From: Floccularia luteovirens
Taxonomy: Eukaryota; Basidiomycota; Agaricomycetes; Agaricales; Squamanitaceae
NCBI GenBank assembly: GCA_009739215.1
Contig: VSJF01000013.1
Span: 1 to 64,000 of the forward strand
Reading direction: 5' to 3'
DNA length: 64,000 bases
The position numbers and the translations under genes are program-made. This document shows positions 1-17,533 of this stretch, one piece after another (within the stretch, counting starts at the first letter, position 1; every line of letters starts with the position of its first letter). Below the pieces are notes generated by a model. The model was not told where the DNA came from. It was given only the letters and a program-made list of their open reading frames with translations, and made no database searches.

Positions 1-5157
<5,157 letters not shown>

Positions 5158-6369
5158 TTAAAGCGGAGTAAGTGTGAAACCACCCTAAAAAGATATCAGT
5201 TTCTTGTTAAATTTCGCGTTATGAATGTATTCACCTGATCCTTCTCTTTGAATTCAAGCGTAGTGGTGGCTAGATGATTTTGGGGTAAATTGGACATCCC
5301 AGGTAATGTAAATTTTGACTTACGGCTAAGACTAGCCAATGATTGCGTCCAGATGGGGACCTCATCCGTTAAATCAGCAGTCATGAGTTGTCCCTCTGTA
5401 TAGACAAGAATATTATATTAAGATAGATCTATACTGTCTCAGAAGCGCACCTTTGTAACTCATGCCAACATAAGCCAAGATAGTTGGGTGCAAATCTACT
5501 TCAACGGACATGCCAGATCTGGAACGAGTGGGTCCGAGATTAAGGACTGAAGGATTTAACAAACGTATAATAGAGCTTACCCTACACCCTTCCACACGAA
5601 GGCTGGCTCATATGGATGTGCGCTACCCTCGTTGATCATACCTGGAAAGATAAATATGGGAGCAGTCAATAATTTTCATGCATGACATACCGACGCTGAT
5701 ATCCTGACGCATGTCAGTAGAGTTCCTGGCCTTGATCAAAGTACCATAGCTCGGTTCCAATTTCGGCTCATCGAAAGTGAAGTCTCCGTCACTGTTTTTC
5801 TTCAAAAGAGTGAGGGAGCCAAGCTATGGAGAATAATAGGTGATGAATCTCGAGGGAGCCAATTTAAATAAAATTAAAATTAAACCGTACCGGAACAGGC
5901 GTATAGGTTGTTCCATAGACATGATTTCCGGAATCCTATAAGGTGAAACGTAAGCTCCAGAACAGCCCCTCTTGAGATAAAAACACACAATTTGGCACTG
6001 AGCAAAGCCAAAGGTGCCAGTATAAGTAACTGTAATGCTACCTCCTATGGACAAAGGTTTGAGTCGCCACCGCGTTTACTTATGCGAAATACTCACTTCC
6101 AGGTCTGCATTCGATGACTTTCCTAAAATTACCATTTTGCTTTCTTGAGACCTGTTCACCCAATAATGAGAATAAAAAAATATCGTACCAAGCGACGTAG
6201 TGCTGGTTTTGAATTAACTGGCTGCGTGAAACTTTCTCGAAGCAAAGAAGAATGCTGGTTTTCTGGTAAAAAATAGTCAGTATAGAGAGAGAGTACGCGG
6301 TCAAACTAGTCGCACCTGGGCCAATCCAGAGTAGTTAAAGGTCAAGGTCCTGACAATTGGTGCAGCCAT
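5158..6369 (-). CDS. Unidentified fungal protein, multi-exon
   Basis: I do not recognise this family. The ATG at 6369 opens MAAPIVRTLTFNYSGLAQ (exon 6316-6369). The frame then continues through at least six short introns (for example donors at GTGCGA, GTGAGT, GTACGG, GTATGT and GTAAGC) to GGFTLTPL-stop. The product of about 260 residues is rich in short polar and hydrophobic stretches (GGSITVTYTGTFGFAQ, SGMSVEVDLHPTILAYVG), with alternating patterns suggesting beta structure. It has no signal peptide, transmembrane segment or clear catalytic motif. Frame continuity across every junction argues that it is a real, intact gene. Its function is unknown, and a lectin-like or other beta-sandwich fold is only a guess. 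Confidence 0.6.
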
Positions 6370-7694
6370 TTGTATTGTTGAGAAGATTTGTGTGTGAGAT
6401 ACTAGTTCGAATGCAAGAAAGATTTGTTTGATGCTTAGTGCTTTAGCCTTAAGGAAACCCTCTTATAATGTTCTGCCTAGACGCCTTGCAAAAAAATTAG
6501 CATCCTAATTCATGACTATTACACTTGTTGGCCCCTTTGGAGTACTGCGGCAGTCATCTAAGTTGAGGTTAGAAACTACGTACGCCAAACGTCAAATGTC
6601 GTCGAGTTAAATTAACATCGAAAGACTTACGATACGATTTAGCCCCTTATAATGCTTTGATATTCTGTCGAGGTAAATTTATCAAAACTCCTTTATTGGG
6701 GTAAGACTTGAAGTATACCATACTTCTTGATGCAACTAAGCTAAGGTGTAGATACTCACTATTATTTCCCCCACAATAGGTCACAACAGGTCAGAAAAGT
6801 TGTTAGTAGACTCTCACGTTATCCCATGTCTAATTCAAAGGGGCGAAAAAGTCATGGAATAGGGGACTTGAACGTCTACACAAGAATAGACCTAGGCCAT
6901 ACCTCGTGACAGGAACATAGGCCACTTTTATGGATTGTTTTTACATTGTCGTTTTGGGGTTTTGATTCGTCGGTTATTTTCATCTTTTCAGGAGTCTGTG
7001 GATGCCCTTTTTAGCCATCGGCTTGTCCAAGAAATCAGGAGTCAAGTGTTTACTTCTACGTCTTATGATTGATTTCGAGAGTTGAACGTTGAATATCAAC
7101 TTGGTCAGTGTAACCAGAGTAAGACTTTTTCTTATTGCCACGGACCGATTCCTGCGAAAATGTTTGTATTGAAGTGCCGTGCCAAACAAATCTGCCTTAT
7201 GCTTCTGCTCCACCGACTTTGCCACGCCGCTTTAATTTAATTTACGTCTAAGAATGATTTCAATGATTTCGAAATTTTCAAGTGCCCAACGGCGCTTGGT
7301 TCGGATCTTGGTTATTTTTCCTAACCAAGCACACATACAACCCAAGCCTGCAGCTGATTGATATACCGTACCTTTCGGCGTATATATGAATCTCTACCGA
7401 CGTCGGAATGTTCTACCGGAGGACGCATGCCAACTACAAAAGTATGTCGGACGCGGCATCCGAAGGAAAAGGCACCGCCTAAGTACAACAGTTATACCAT
7501 TTGGTGAATTGGAAATTACTCCTTACGTCAACCTACACCAGCCCCAATAAGTCTATAATTATGTTACACCCACGATCTCTCCATCTTTTACTATTACCAG
7601 TATCCACACGAGGCTTTTTTTTTTCTAACAGCCTCACGGTCCCATTCACGTATTACACACCGAATATTTCCGGTTTAAAAGGCCAAACAATAAC
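6370..7694. other. 1.3-kb intergenic region between divergent genes
   Basis: The genes on either side are transcribed away from each other, so both promoters should lie here. A minus-strand frame at 6980-7225 is basic but resembles nothing known and has no splice partners. A pyrimidine-rich stretch with a run of nine T (about 7616-7624) lies upstream of the + gene. I see no repeat or RNA gene. Confidence 0.4.
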
Positions 7695-8611
7695 ATGAAT
7701 GCTACTTCGTCTGAGCACCCTCTGTTCAACTGGCTCCAACCTACTCAATCTGAAACAGAACAGACAAGGGTTTCCTTCGAGCCCCACGAACCCCCACCTA
7801 CACCTACATCCCCTCGCAGGTCTTATGAACGCCAAATGAATACCTCTATCCCTCACAATTATCCCTCAGCAGGAGAAAAGGATGAAATTGATTCTCAAAT
7901 GGTAGATCTCGAGGTCCAATCTCATGGGCTCTCTTCACCAGCAACACTCTCCCATCTTGCTGCTGATAGTCCGCCATCTCATTCGCAGCATACTCTCACG
8001 TCATACCCAAAGAAGCCGAGAGCACAGGGAAAGAAAACAAAAACAAAAAGGAAGACTTGCGCGTCAGAACGATTTCATAGATTTGTGGAGTACTCTGAGC
8101 GGCTAAGACCAGCTCTTGTACTCGAAAATGCAGGTAGCACTGCCCGAGATCATCTTGCGAGTGAGCGTACTTTCCTTGCTTATGTACGAACAAGCCTTGC
8201 CCTAGCATCCATGGGTGTCGCATTAGTGCAATTGTTCACGATCGCAGATTTTGCTGATGAACGATTCCAAATTGGTGTAGTCTGCTGCTAATCAACGATT
8301 GACGAAGTTTGCGCGTCCTCTCGGTGGAACGATGGTGTTATTTGGATTGATGGTGCTGGTGATAGGTTTGTCTGTTCTTGCTGCCCTTACCCCCACTCCA
8401 GTTTTGAAAGCCAAGCACTTACCTTTTCAATGTCCCATATTCTGACCTGATTCTAACAGGTTTCTATCGTTACTTCTTCGTGCAAAACGCATTAACACAC
8501 GGAAAGTTTCCGGCTGCGCGTACATGTATCGTCTTCATAACCTTTGTTATCACCACTGTTGTTTCGATCATATTTGGCCTAATGATTTCCTCGAAACTAA
8601 AATCCGCATAA
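7695..8611 (+). CDS. DUF202 domain membrane protein (Vtc1/YidH-like domain)
   Basis: DUF202 proteins are small three-helix membrane proteins; in yeast the domain occurs in Vtc1 of the vacuolar polyphosphate polymerase. Seen: a Ser/Pro/Lys-rich N-terminal extension of about 130 residues, then the hallmark LASERTFLAYVRTSLAL followed by ASMGVALVQLFTIADF (TM1), QRLTKFARPLGGTMVLFGLMVLVIG (TM2, read in pieces), a GT-AG intron, GFYRYFFVQNALTHGKFPAAR and a C-terminal TM helix ending ISSKLKSA-stop. The frame shifts by one base between FQIG and SAANQRL (about 8270-8285) with no ordinary intron to explain it. The domain is certain; the physiological role is not, and the length exceeds that of Vtc1. Confidence 0.8.
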
Positions 8612-9005
8612 AATAAAAATCGAGGCTTTATGGGGGTACAATCGACAATTGGAACGTTGATATCTACACATTAGACTTTGCATTGGATCATACCAGGTTG
8701 GAACATCATGCAACCTTATAATTAATCTGAATACTACACCATTAATGTGTATGATCGCATACTTAAATGATGATTAAATGATGTCATGCCATCAACTCTT
8801 CTCATCCACTTTCTGATTGGGATACATACATATGGTACTAATAGCTGAACTATTCCTATGCTTTTTGAGACGAGAGATCATTCATGAAATGAAGGTTCAA
8901 AGGTTTACGCGCTACGTCCCCTGTAATCAATAATATTTTTAAGGAAAATTAACGGAAACGCCCAACTTAGGAATTCAATTCTTTGAAACGATTTTCTAAG
9001 CAACC
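8612..9005. other. Convergent 3' spacer
   Basis: Spacer between the 3' ends of the DUF202 gene (+) and the oxidoreductase (-). It is AT-rich and contains a repeated GATGATTAAATGATG-like stretch near 8765. Nothing else was recognised. Confidence 0.4.
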
Positions 9006-10366
9006 TCAGGCTTTGAGGCTCATCATCTTTCTGGTATTATCAATAAACAGATTTTTGGACTTGATCATTGAAGATGGCCAGTCGCCCAAAGACAAGCCCC
9101 ATAGCATCTCAAAATAAGATGCCCCCGCATTCTGCAATAAAACAATCATATCAACCTTCATCTTTCCGATGGAGACATTAGATACCCACCCTTCCGACAG
9201 AAACATAGAACGTTTCGAAAGTTCCACCATACAATGCAGGAGGCTGCCGACCCTCGAGAAGGGCAATGACGTTTCGAGCAATGATACGGGCATGTATCTT
9301 GGCTCTGGCTTCCTGTTTCTGTTCGCCCCAGTCAATGATATCACCACCCGCAAAGATACGCTGGTGAAGGAAAAGTTGTAGTGTCGGCGCTACGCGCACA
9401 TATTTCTCGTCTGTGAGTATATTATGCCCAAGAGTAGATAGGTATTCGGTATTCGGTCGTCCACCACGGCATGGAATCTGTTGAAGTAACGTCAAATGGA
9501 TACTAGTACTGGGTAAGTGGTGACAGCTGGGCTTACTACGAGATCCGGGCGGATTGTTCTGCCGTTTCGCGTTATGATAGTTCCATCTTTTGGTATAGTG
9601 AGGTCTTCTACAAAGTCGCCAAGGATAAGTTCGATGCCACGTTTCCGCAACCGATTCATGACGCCCTTGCGGAAACGCTTTGTATATATCCTGTGAAGTA
9701 GCAACTCTTCATTATGTACTAATGTTATCTTCTTGTTCTGTACATCCCTTTTAGTGACAATATTATAGAGGTCAGTAGATCCAAAAACATACAGGCCATA
9801 AATCTCTGATTTCCCCCGCGTACTCTGAAAGATCAAGTCAGCACATATAGAATGTCACGTACTATTTTTTTACCAATGCCAACAGCGCCTCCTCCAACCA
9901 ACAGTATATGTTGCGCCTTTGCAAACCGTTCCCGCCAAGAGTTGAGCCAATCAACACATTCAATTTTCGTATTGGGCATAGCCAAAGGACCTTCCCATGT
10001 ACTCCCCGTCGCAAGTATCAACACTGAGTACTCTACTCTTTCCCCGCTTTCCAGTGTCAGAAACCCTCCCTTCTTATCTTCTTCTTCAGCATTAGGTATC
10101 ACGGAGACAACGCGGCCCAGCATGTATTTCCCATTCCTATTCACGAAGTTCTGCTCGTATGGCATATGCACTCGGTTCTCGAGCTGACCCTCTGCAGTCA
10201 CAGACATACGAATACACGCTGGTAGGTGCGTATAGTATGGCCGTGCGGTGATCATGATAAGGTTATACTTCGTGGGATCGAGTTTTGCGGACAGTAAGTG
10301 TGCGACATTCACCCCTGCGGGGCCGCCACCGACGACGACAATGTTCTGCAACTTGCTTGTTGACAT
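9006..10366 (-). CDS. AIF/AMID-like FAD-dependent NAD(P)H oxidoreductase
   Basis: This is a two-dinucleotide-binding-domain flavoprotein of the pyridine nucleotide-disulphide oxidoreductase superfamily, closest in layout to AMID/AIF2-type NADH oxidoreductases. Seen: FAD Rossmann motif NIVVVGGGPAGVNVAHLL at the N-terminus, a strand-end motif ILATGST, a second NAD(P)H Rossmann motif ILLVGGGAVGI continuing after an intron as EYAGEIRDLWP, then after another intron NKKITLVHNE. The C-terminal FAD motif is IFAGGDIIDW. The end is NTRKMMSLKA-stop. Splice frames were followed across five exons. There is no clear transmembrane anchor, so it is cytosolic or loosely membrane-associated. The exact physiological electron acceptor cannot be told from sequence. 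Confidence 0.85.
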
Positions 10367-11160
10367 GGTTTCTATCTGGGTTGGGTTGTTGTTATAACCA
10401 CAGGTGGGTGAGGGCAGAAATGTCCGAGTGCTCCAATACAGGCCCAGTATTTAGACTGTCAATGGGCGCATCCGAAGCTCCCACAGCCAGCTGTTAGGAT
10501 GAGACAAGTTACCTTTCCCGGGTGCCCGGATAGTTAATGGTGTAACTGGACCGACGACATTGCCGGACATTACTTTTGATGACACCAATTAAATATGTGC
10601 TTGCACAAAAGGAATTCTGCGGATTGTGAGATAAACATCTAATCCGGTCTCTGAGGAACAAGATTTGAAATATTGAGTACAAAGGAATGGATGCTAGCAG
10701 ATAAATGCATACGCACAAAATGTTACCAAACAGGTATTCCAAACCGGTATATTGGATATCTGATGGTGTTTACTGCGCAGTATACCACATAAGATGACCG
10801 GATGTGATAGCCGGAAGAAACAACATTCCTGTGTTCCGTTTCTCATAAGGTTTGAACCCTAGTGGGCGTTACAAGTGATAAGTAATTAGTATCCATGAGC
10901 ACAACTTAGGAGTTAAAATTCAGTTTAATCATGGCAGCATGAAAATCAATGAGGCGACTGAGACTGGGTTTGGTCCATCACCTCAGTAACCAATTGGGAT
11001 GAAGACTATAATATCTATCCATAAGTAATCGATATCGTTGGATACAAGTCTATATCTATATACATTAGATTACCTCTACCGATTTCACAGTGGGGACATG
11101 ATATAATTGCCATACCGTTAATTTCTGGTTCCGTGGGTTAGTCTTCTGTGATTTAACAAA
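10367..11160. other. Intergenic region upstream of the oxidoreductase
   Basis: This contains the promoter side of the minus-strand oxidoreductase and the 3' flank of MFS copy 1. From about 11,000 onward it is paralogous to the sequence starting near 14,090, because it belongs to the duplicated block. A minus-strand hydrophobic frame at 10509-10742 was not convincing. Confidence 0.4.
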
Positions 11161-13562
11161 TTACGATTTACTGGTCTGTCTGTCTTCTCGCGCCTGGGCA
11201 TTTTCACGCCATTCTCCACCTTTCCACGACACAAGTAGGATTAGTAAACCATTCATCAACATCAAGCCAGCCCATAGTGTGTACATCCAGCCTAAAACAT
11301 GCAAATCATGGTAAAATTATCAGAAACAATTCTAAAGAAAAAAGATGACTTTACCATCGCCAACACCATCCTATAATGGGAACAAAATTAGTAATTGTCT
11401 AGATCAGGAGTTAAACGCGAAATATGGTATATACTTGTAGAGGTACTGCAATCTCGAGAGCCATAAAGGAAAACAAACCGCGGAATGCGCTGTTCGTTGC
11501 AACGGCAACTGACGACCGGCCATTATTGGCATCCACAATATAAGCTAGAGTACTCGTATATGTCCACCTGCACAAAATTATCCCTTCTAATCAGCATTTT
11601 TATATGACGGGCAGATTTCATCAGTTTGGACGCACGTCGAGAAGAAACCACACCCGAACAACATTATACACATCGCAGAGACATGTACATGACGCTCACT
11701 GACCCACCCATACGCAATTGTAAAAGCAGGTAGTAAAAAGACACCTAAAGCAGTGCTTTTTAAGCGCATCTTATTGAGGTAGTTAGTGGAAAATACAGCT
11801 TATGGCAATCAATGATTTACCTCCGGGTAGCTCCTGCCCCCATTAGCTGCTTTCAAGCGGGCAAGAGAGCGGTCAGACCACCGGCCACCGAGTAGACTCC
11901 CTGCCACGGAACCTAAGTCGTGACGGACCTAAATGTGCTGAATATCTAAGATTGAAATAAGAAGCGTACCGATGCCAAAAGAAAGGGTCACCAATCCGAT
12001 CTTGAGCGGATTGTAATGGTATCGAGAACTTAACGTGCGCGCAGTACTATATGTGATAATGAACGCAAATGCCAAGAAGAAACCTGTGGTAAGACATGAA
12101 ATAGATATGCATCGGAATTTTGAAAATATTACCTGATGCGAAAAGGGTGATCACATTATTGAGTCGGCGCATCACAAGGCCGATCGGCTTGAAAGGACTA
12201 AGATCCCTGAGAGAGAGTTTCAGCGGGGGTAAATTTTGAGCGGCATTATGGCCCTGATTGTCATGGTTTTTGTCTTGCTTTTCTATACCTATTGAGTTAT
12301 CGGCTACTTCGTACTTCTCAGATGTCGAAGGTATACGCTCTTCAGCAGCTTGCAACGAAAGTGACTGGGCCTTTATACGTCGCTTAAGGACTTGTTGGTA
12401 TGTCAAACTCCGCTCACGGCGGAAAGTGTCCTTAAAAAAGAGCACAAAGGTGATGAAATTGGACCCCGAGACTATGGCGAGGAACCAGAAGATCGCTCGC
12501 CAGCTGAGGCCAGTCGTAAGCACACCCCCCATGATTGGGCCAATGGACTAAGATATTCTTAGCTTATGCGAGGAGCACAAGCAAAAGTCACTTACTGGTC
12601 CAAGGAGGGGAGCAGTATAGTATATACCCATCTGTTACTGTAGTGAGATACACAACTTGGGTGAATCGAAAAGACTTACTTTCGTGCCGCGTTCGGCAGG
12701 TTCAAATATATCTGCAAGCGTTGCAGCACCGATAGCGATGACAGCACTTGATCTATAGGTTTTTGCACGGTAAATAATTGCTTGCTGACTTTCCTAACAA
12801 ATAATGCTTCACCCTGCTGCTTGAAGACATCGGAATCCTATGACACTTTGGCAAAGTAATCAGATGTAATAATGAATTCGTCATCAAAGCCACTTACAGT
12901 CCTATGTTTCTGCTGAGGGCGACAATGATTGAGCCTAATGTAAACAGGCCCAGAGATAGCATATAGACAATCTATGAAGATTTAGAATTGACCAATTGAT
13001 GGTCTGAATGGATTAATACCTTACGCCCTTTGATCTCACTGATAGCACTCCAAAGCAGAGGCATTATGCCTTGCACAAGGACGAAGAGGGATAAACTCAG
13101 ACTAAACTGTGAGCTAGTTGCATTCAATTCCCGTTGCATTTCTTCCACAGCAGCTGAACAAAAAAATCAATTCGGTGGAATAACAAATTCAATATGGCTG
13201 ATATATAGAGGAAATCAGAAACAGACGATTTTGTATGCTTCCAGCTAGGCCCGTGATCATCGATGCGGATGAAATGAGTGTCAAGCAAATATTCTGCGCA
13301 TCAAAGTAAAGGTTTGAATAAGGTATAGTCATAGTAGCACAATAATGACCTTTCGTAGTGGCGACCAGGCTCTTGGATCATTCTGTACGGGGACGTGTTC
13401 GATGTCGGTGAGAGTGTTATCGGCTACGTCCTTACTCTCAGGTTCAGACGGGGGAATGTCTGATAACGCTTGTTGTGCGTTACGAACGTCCTCCACATCG
13501 CTGGACGTTACAGTCACTTTCCCATCTGTGCTCAGAGGATCCTGCAGGGAATTTTGTGTCAT
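11161..13562 (-). CDS. MFS transporter, DHA1 (Qdr/polyamine-type) family, copy 1
   Basis: This is a predicted plasma-membrane drug:H+ antiporter-type carrier. Seen: a soluble acidic N-terminus (MTQNSLQDPLSTDGK...), TM1 NICLTLISSASMITGLAGS, the DHA1-typical NPAVEEMQREL loop, a motif-A region SAISEIKGRK, SSAVIAIGAATLADIFEPAERG, SIGPIMGGVLTTGLSWRAIF (motif C region), a long charged central loop (RERSLTYQQVLKRR...SLRDLSPFKPIGL), a second TM half including RTLSSRYHYNPLKIGLVTLS, and the end ENAQAREDRQTSKS-stop. Introns of about 50-60 nt join in frame. It is neighbour and close paralogue of the 14,253-16,634 gene in the same orientation. Substrate is unknown. The Qdr-like assignment rests on the order of motifs. 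Confidence 0.88.
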
Positions 13563-14252
13563 GAAGACCGTGAAAGCGGGTATGTTAAGAATATGACCTC
13601 GTCAGTGTGAAAGCAATGAGTCCCGGGGTGTACTTGTGGAGATCCTGGAAAGGACACGCTAGCTGAACGGTTAGAAGCAGGAGGGGTGTGAACGGAGAGA
13701 CATTTATAACGAAGTCCAGTTTTTCTTAGATGTCGAGTTCTTACATACAGCCGTTTACATTTCGGACATTCGGCACACATTTACACTAACGTCACGATTC
13801 GGATTAATTAAATAAAAATAATGTGTCGTATCACATGTCACACTACAGTATTTGGACGGACAAATTGATGCTGCTGGTGGATTGCTGGTGGACACTATAA
13901 GTAAGTAAATATCATTCCGCCAATGAGCGATTGAACGGTTCACATGCTAGTGATGGAGCGTGAAATTGATATGGCGACTAAAGTTGAACGTTGAACGTTA
14001 ACGTTAGCATTGAGATTCGAAATTGGGCTTCTACATTTCATTTGCTTTGCATTTCCTCAAACTTCTTAGATCTACAATTAGTATAAACATTATAATTTCT
14101 ATGCATGAGTGGTCGATTATATACTAGATTGTGTAGGTCTATATCTATATACATTGGTTTACCTCTACTAATTTCGTGGTGGGGCATGAAGGAAATTTTG
14201 TAACGTTAATCTCTAGTATCTGTGGGGGTTAATGCATCTGTGATTTATTGAA
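13563..14252. other. Spacer between the two MFS copies
   Basis: This holds the promoter of MFS copy 1 and the 3' flank of copy 2. The segment 13760-13799 is an inverted copy of 16825-16865. No gene was recognised. Confidence 0.5.
13760..13799 (+). repeat. Inverted repeat, left arm bounding MFS copy 2
   Basis: The 40-nt arm starts TTTCGGACATTCGGCAC. Its reverse complement matches 16825-16865 with one 1-nt gap and three mismatches (37 of 41 aligned positions). Confidence 0.85.
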
Positions 14253-16634
14253 TCATGATTTACTGTTCTGTCTGTCTTCTCGCGCCTGAGCATTTTCACG
14301 CCATTCTCCACCTTTCCACGACACAAGCAGGATTAGTATACCACTTATCAACATCAAGCCAGCCCATAGAGTATACATCCAGCCTAGGACATACGAATTA
14401 TGATCAATTATCAGGCATAATTCCAGAGAAAAAGAGTCCTACCGTCACCAACACCATCCTATAATGAGAAGGGAAGTTAGTAGTTGCCCAGATCAGGAGT
14501 GGTCGTGAAACGTGATACATACTTGAAGAGGCACTGCGATCTCAGTAGCAATAAAGGCAAAAAAACCGCGGAATGCGCTGTTTGTCGCAACGGCAGTTGA
14601 TGATCGGCCATTATTGGCATCCACGATATAAGCTAGAGTACTCGAATACGTCCATCTGCATAAATGTTTCCCTTCTAATCAGCATCTTATATGATGGAAG
14701 GGATTCCATGGATTACGTACATCGAGAAGAAACCACACCCGAACAACATTATACACATTGCAGAAACGTGTACATGACACTCACTGACCCACCCATACGC
14801 AAGTGTAAAAGCAGGGTAGTAAAAAGACGCCAAATGCAGTACTTTTTAGGCGCATCTTAATTTTCGGTAGTTAGTGGAAAATACAGCTTATGGTTGACCA
14901 ACGATTTACCTCCGGGTAACTCTTGCCCCCATTAGCTGCTTTCAAGCGGGCAAGAGAGCGGTCAGACCACCGGCCACCGAGCAGACTCCCTGCCACGGAA
15001 CCTGAGTCATGACGAACCTTAATGCCGAATATCTAAGATTGACATAAGAAGCGTACCAATGCCAAAAGAAAGGGTCACCAATCCGATCTTGAGCGGATTG
15101 TAATGGTATCGAGAACTTAACGTGCGCGCAGTAGTATATGCGATAATAAACGCAAATGCGAAGAAGAAACCTGTAGTAAGGCATGAGAGTAGGTATACAT
15201 TGGATTTTTGAGCTATTAACCCGAAGCTATCAGGGTGATCACATTATTGAGCCGACACATCACAAGTCCAATTGGCTTGAAAGGATTAACATCTCTCAAA
15301 GAGAGCTTCATGGGAGGTAGAGCGGCGTCGGGACCCTGATTGTCGTCGTGGTCTTTGTCTTGCTTTTCTATATCTATTGAACCATTGGCTGCCTCATACT
15401 TTTTAAATGTTGGGGGTATACGCTCTTCAGCTTGCAAAGAAAGTGTTCGGGCCTTTAGCCGCTGCTTGAGCACTTGTTGGTATGTTAAACTCCGCTCACG
15501 GCGGAAAGTGTCCTTAAAAAAGAGTACAAAGGAGGTGAAGCTGGACCCAGACACAATGGCGAGGAACCAGAAGATCGCTCGCCAGCTGAGGCCGGTTGTA
15601 AGCACACCACCCATGATTGGGCCAATAGACTGAGATCTTCTTAGCTTATGCGAGGAACACAAGCGAAATCACTTACTGGTCCAAGGAGGGGAGCAATATA
15701 ATAAATACCCATCTATTACTATTTGAGGTCCATAACTCGAATGAAATTAAAACGACTTACTTTAGTCCCTCGCTCGGCAGGTTCAAATATATCTGCAAGG
15801 GTTGCAGCACCGATAGCGATGACAGCACTTGATCTATAGATTTTTCACAGTAAATAATCGCTTTCTGACTTGGCTAAAAATGCTTTACCCTGCTGCTTGA
15901 AGACATCGGAATCCTATGACACTTAAGCAGAGAAATCAGATGTGATAATGAATATTCGTCATCAAACCCACTCACAGTCCTATGTTTCGGCTGAGAGCGA
16001 CTATGATCGAACCTAATGTGAACAGGCCTAGAGATAGCATATAGACGATCTATGGAAGATTAGAATTGACCAATTAATGGTCTGAATGGATTCGTTACCT
16101 TACGTCCTTTGATCTCACTGACAGCACTCCAGAGCAGAGGTATTACGCCCTGTACAAGAATGAAGAGAGATATACTCAGACTAAACTGTGAGCTAGTTGC
16201 ATGTAACTCCCGTTGCATTTCTTCCACAGCAGCTGAATAAAAAAAACAAATCTGTGAAGGATGATATATGAATAAAATCAGAAACGGACGATTTTGTATG
16301 CTTCCAGCTAGACCCGCGATCATAGACGCGGATGAAATGAGTGTCAAGCACATGTTCTACCCATCAAAGCAAAGTTTCAGTTAGGTATAAATCTTAGTAG
16401 CACGATGATGACCTTTCGTAGTGGTGACCAGGCTCTTGGATCATTCTGTACGGGGACGTGTTCGATGTCGGTAGTAATGTTACCGGCTACATTCTTACTC
16501 GCAGGTTCTGGCAGAGGAATGTCTGATAACGCTTGTTCTGCGTTACGGACGTCCTCAACACTGCTGGACGGGACTACAATCACTGTACCATCGGTGTCCG
16601 GGTGCGGGGGATCCTGTAGGGAATTCTGTGTCAT
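14253..16634 (-). CDS. MFS transporter, DHA1 (Qdr/polyamine-type) family, copy 2
   Basis: This is the paralogue of the gene at 11,161-13,562, with the same intron positions and the same sequence of motifs: LTLISSASMIAGLAGS, AAVEEMQREL, SAVSEIKGRK, SIGPIMGGVLTTGLSWRAIF, central loop RERSLTYQQVLKQR, FAFIIAYTTARTLSSRYHY and the end AREDRQNSKS-stop. The N-terminus differs by small insertions (DPPHPDTDGTVIVVPS). The central cytoplasmic loop differs in length by one to two codons. No stop codon or frameshift was seen, so both copies are probably functional. Differences in loops and promoters would be where the two have diverged in regulation or substrate. Confidence 0.88.
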
Positions 16635-17533
16635 AAAGACCGTGAAAGCGGGTATGTTAAGAATATGACCTCGTCAGTCTAACTGAGAGAAAGCAATAAG
16701 TCTCCGGATGTAATGCGGGAACTGGCACGCTGGGTGAGTGGTTATGGGAGGGGTGTGAATGGGAAGACATTTATAACAAAGTCCAGTTTTTCTCAGACGC
16801 TAAAAGCATATGGTTTCTTAGTTTAATCGTGACGATTAATGCAAATATGTGCCGAATGTCCGAAAGTTTTTGAGTTCGGTCGATAACGACACATCACGTG
16901 GTACCCGCCGGGTGCGGCAAGTGCGCGGAAAATGCTTCTTATTACCTAAGTTCGTCGGAAAAATAGAGGGCAAGTCTTTATCCGATTCTTCTTGTCTGCC
17001 TGCAGGTTACAAGATTGTTCACACAAACCTACATGCTGCAATATTTGACGTATACAACTGATCGTGACTATCCTGAATGCTTTCTGACCCCTAGGAACCG
17101 GATCTTTTCAGTAAACTGGTAGGTAGAATGACAATTTGAGCACTATGTTCATCATAAAAAACACACCCGGCTCAAAGGTAACCCGACGCATATCTCCATT
17201 CCCAGAAACACCCCCAAAGCGTTTACGAGTTGCCGATCAAATAGCCACGTCGGCAACGAAGGGCTGCCAGAGCCGTGCACATATGCGGACATATGACTCG
17301 GCGCAAGAAGTCGTAAATTTGAAAGTCTTGTCATGAATAGGTACTGCGGTCCGACTTCATCTCATTTAAACGTATGTGACTGGTTGCCGCTCTTGAGCTC
17401 GCTGTGTGCCTTGGGAGGTGCAGGGAAGTCTCCATAATACGTTCGTCCTGTTCATAGAATAGGAAAGTTGGGGTGTGGGGATAATTACGGAAGGCAGGAA
17501 AGTCCCAGTAAAAAATGACAGCAATTAAAAAAA
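16635..17533. other. Upstream region of MFS copy 2 and 3' side of RRP6
   Basis: This holds the promoter of MFS copy 2, sharing its first 200 bases with the copy 1 promoter, then about 650 bases with no recognised gene. Short frames at 16849-17061 and 17136-17336 have no splice partners and no family resemblance. Confidence 0.45.
16825..16865 (-). repeat. Inverted repeat, right arm bounding MFS copy 2
   Basis: This is the partner of 13760-13799 in opposite orientation; its right end reads TGTGCCGAATGTCCGAAA. Together the arms enclose about 3.1 kb carrying the second transporter copy. Confidence 0.85.

Larger units (their letters stand above)
11000..13800. repeat. Tandem duplication unit, copy 1
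   Basis: This block carries MFS copy 1 with its flanks and is matched by copy 2 at about 14,090-16,865. The 3' flank (TCTATATCTATATACATT stretch, about 11,050 versus 14,140) and the 5' flank (AGACATTTATAAC...GTCCAGTTTTTC, about 13,700 versus 16,770) are both shared, so the duplicated segment is larger than the gene. The offset between copies is 3072-3092 bp. Confidence 0.9.
14090..16865. repeat. Tandem duplication unit, copy 2
   Basis: This is the second copy of the transporter block, in direct orientation relative to 11,000-13,800. Divergence is small in exons and larger in introns and flanks, with several small indels. Both genes remain open, so this looks like a duplication old enough for intron drift but under purifying selection. 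Confidence 0.9.

Noticed and set aside
8226..8280. A 55-nt GT-AG intron that would fix the DUF202 frame
   Set aside because: It would remove VQLFTIADF, a strongly conserved part of the first membrane helix of DUF202 proteins, so a frame error is more likely.
10840..10880. tRNA B-box-like GGTTCAAACC on the minus strand
   Set aside because: No A box or acceptor-stem complementarity was found at the required distance.
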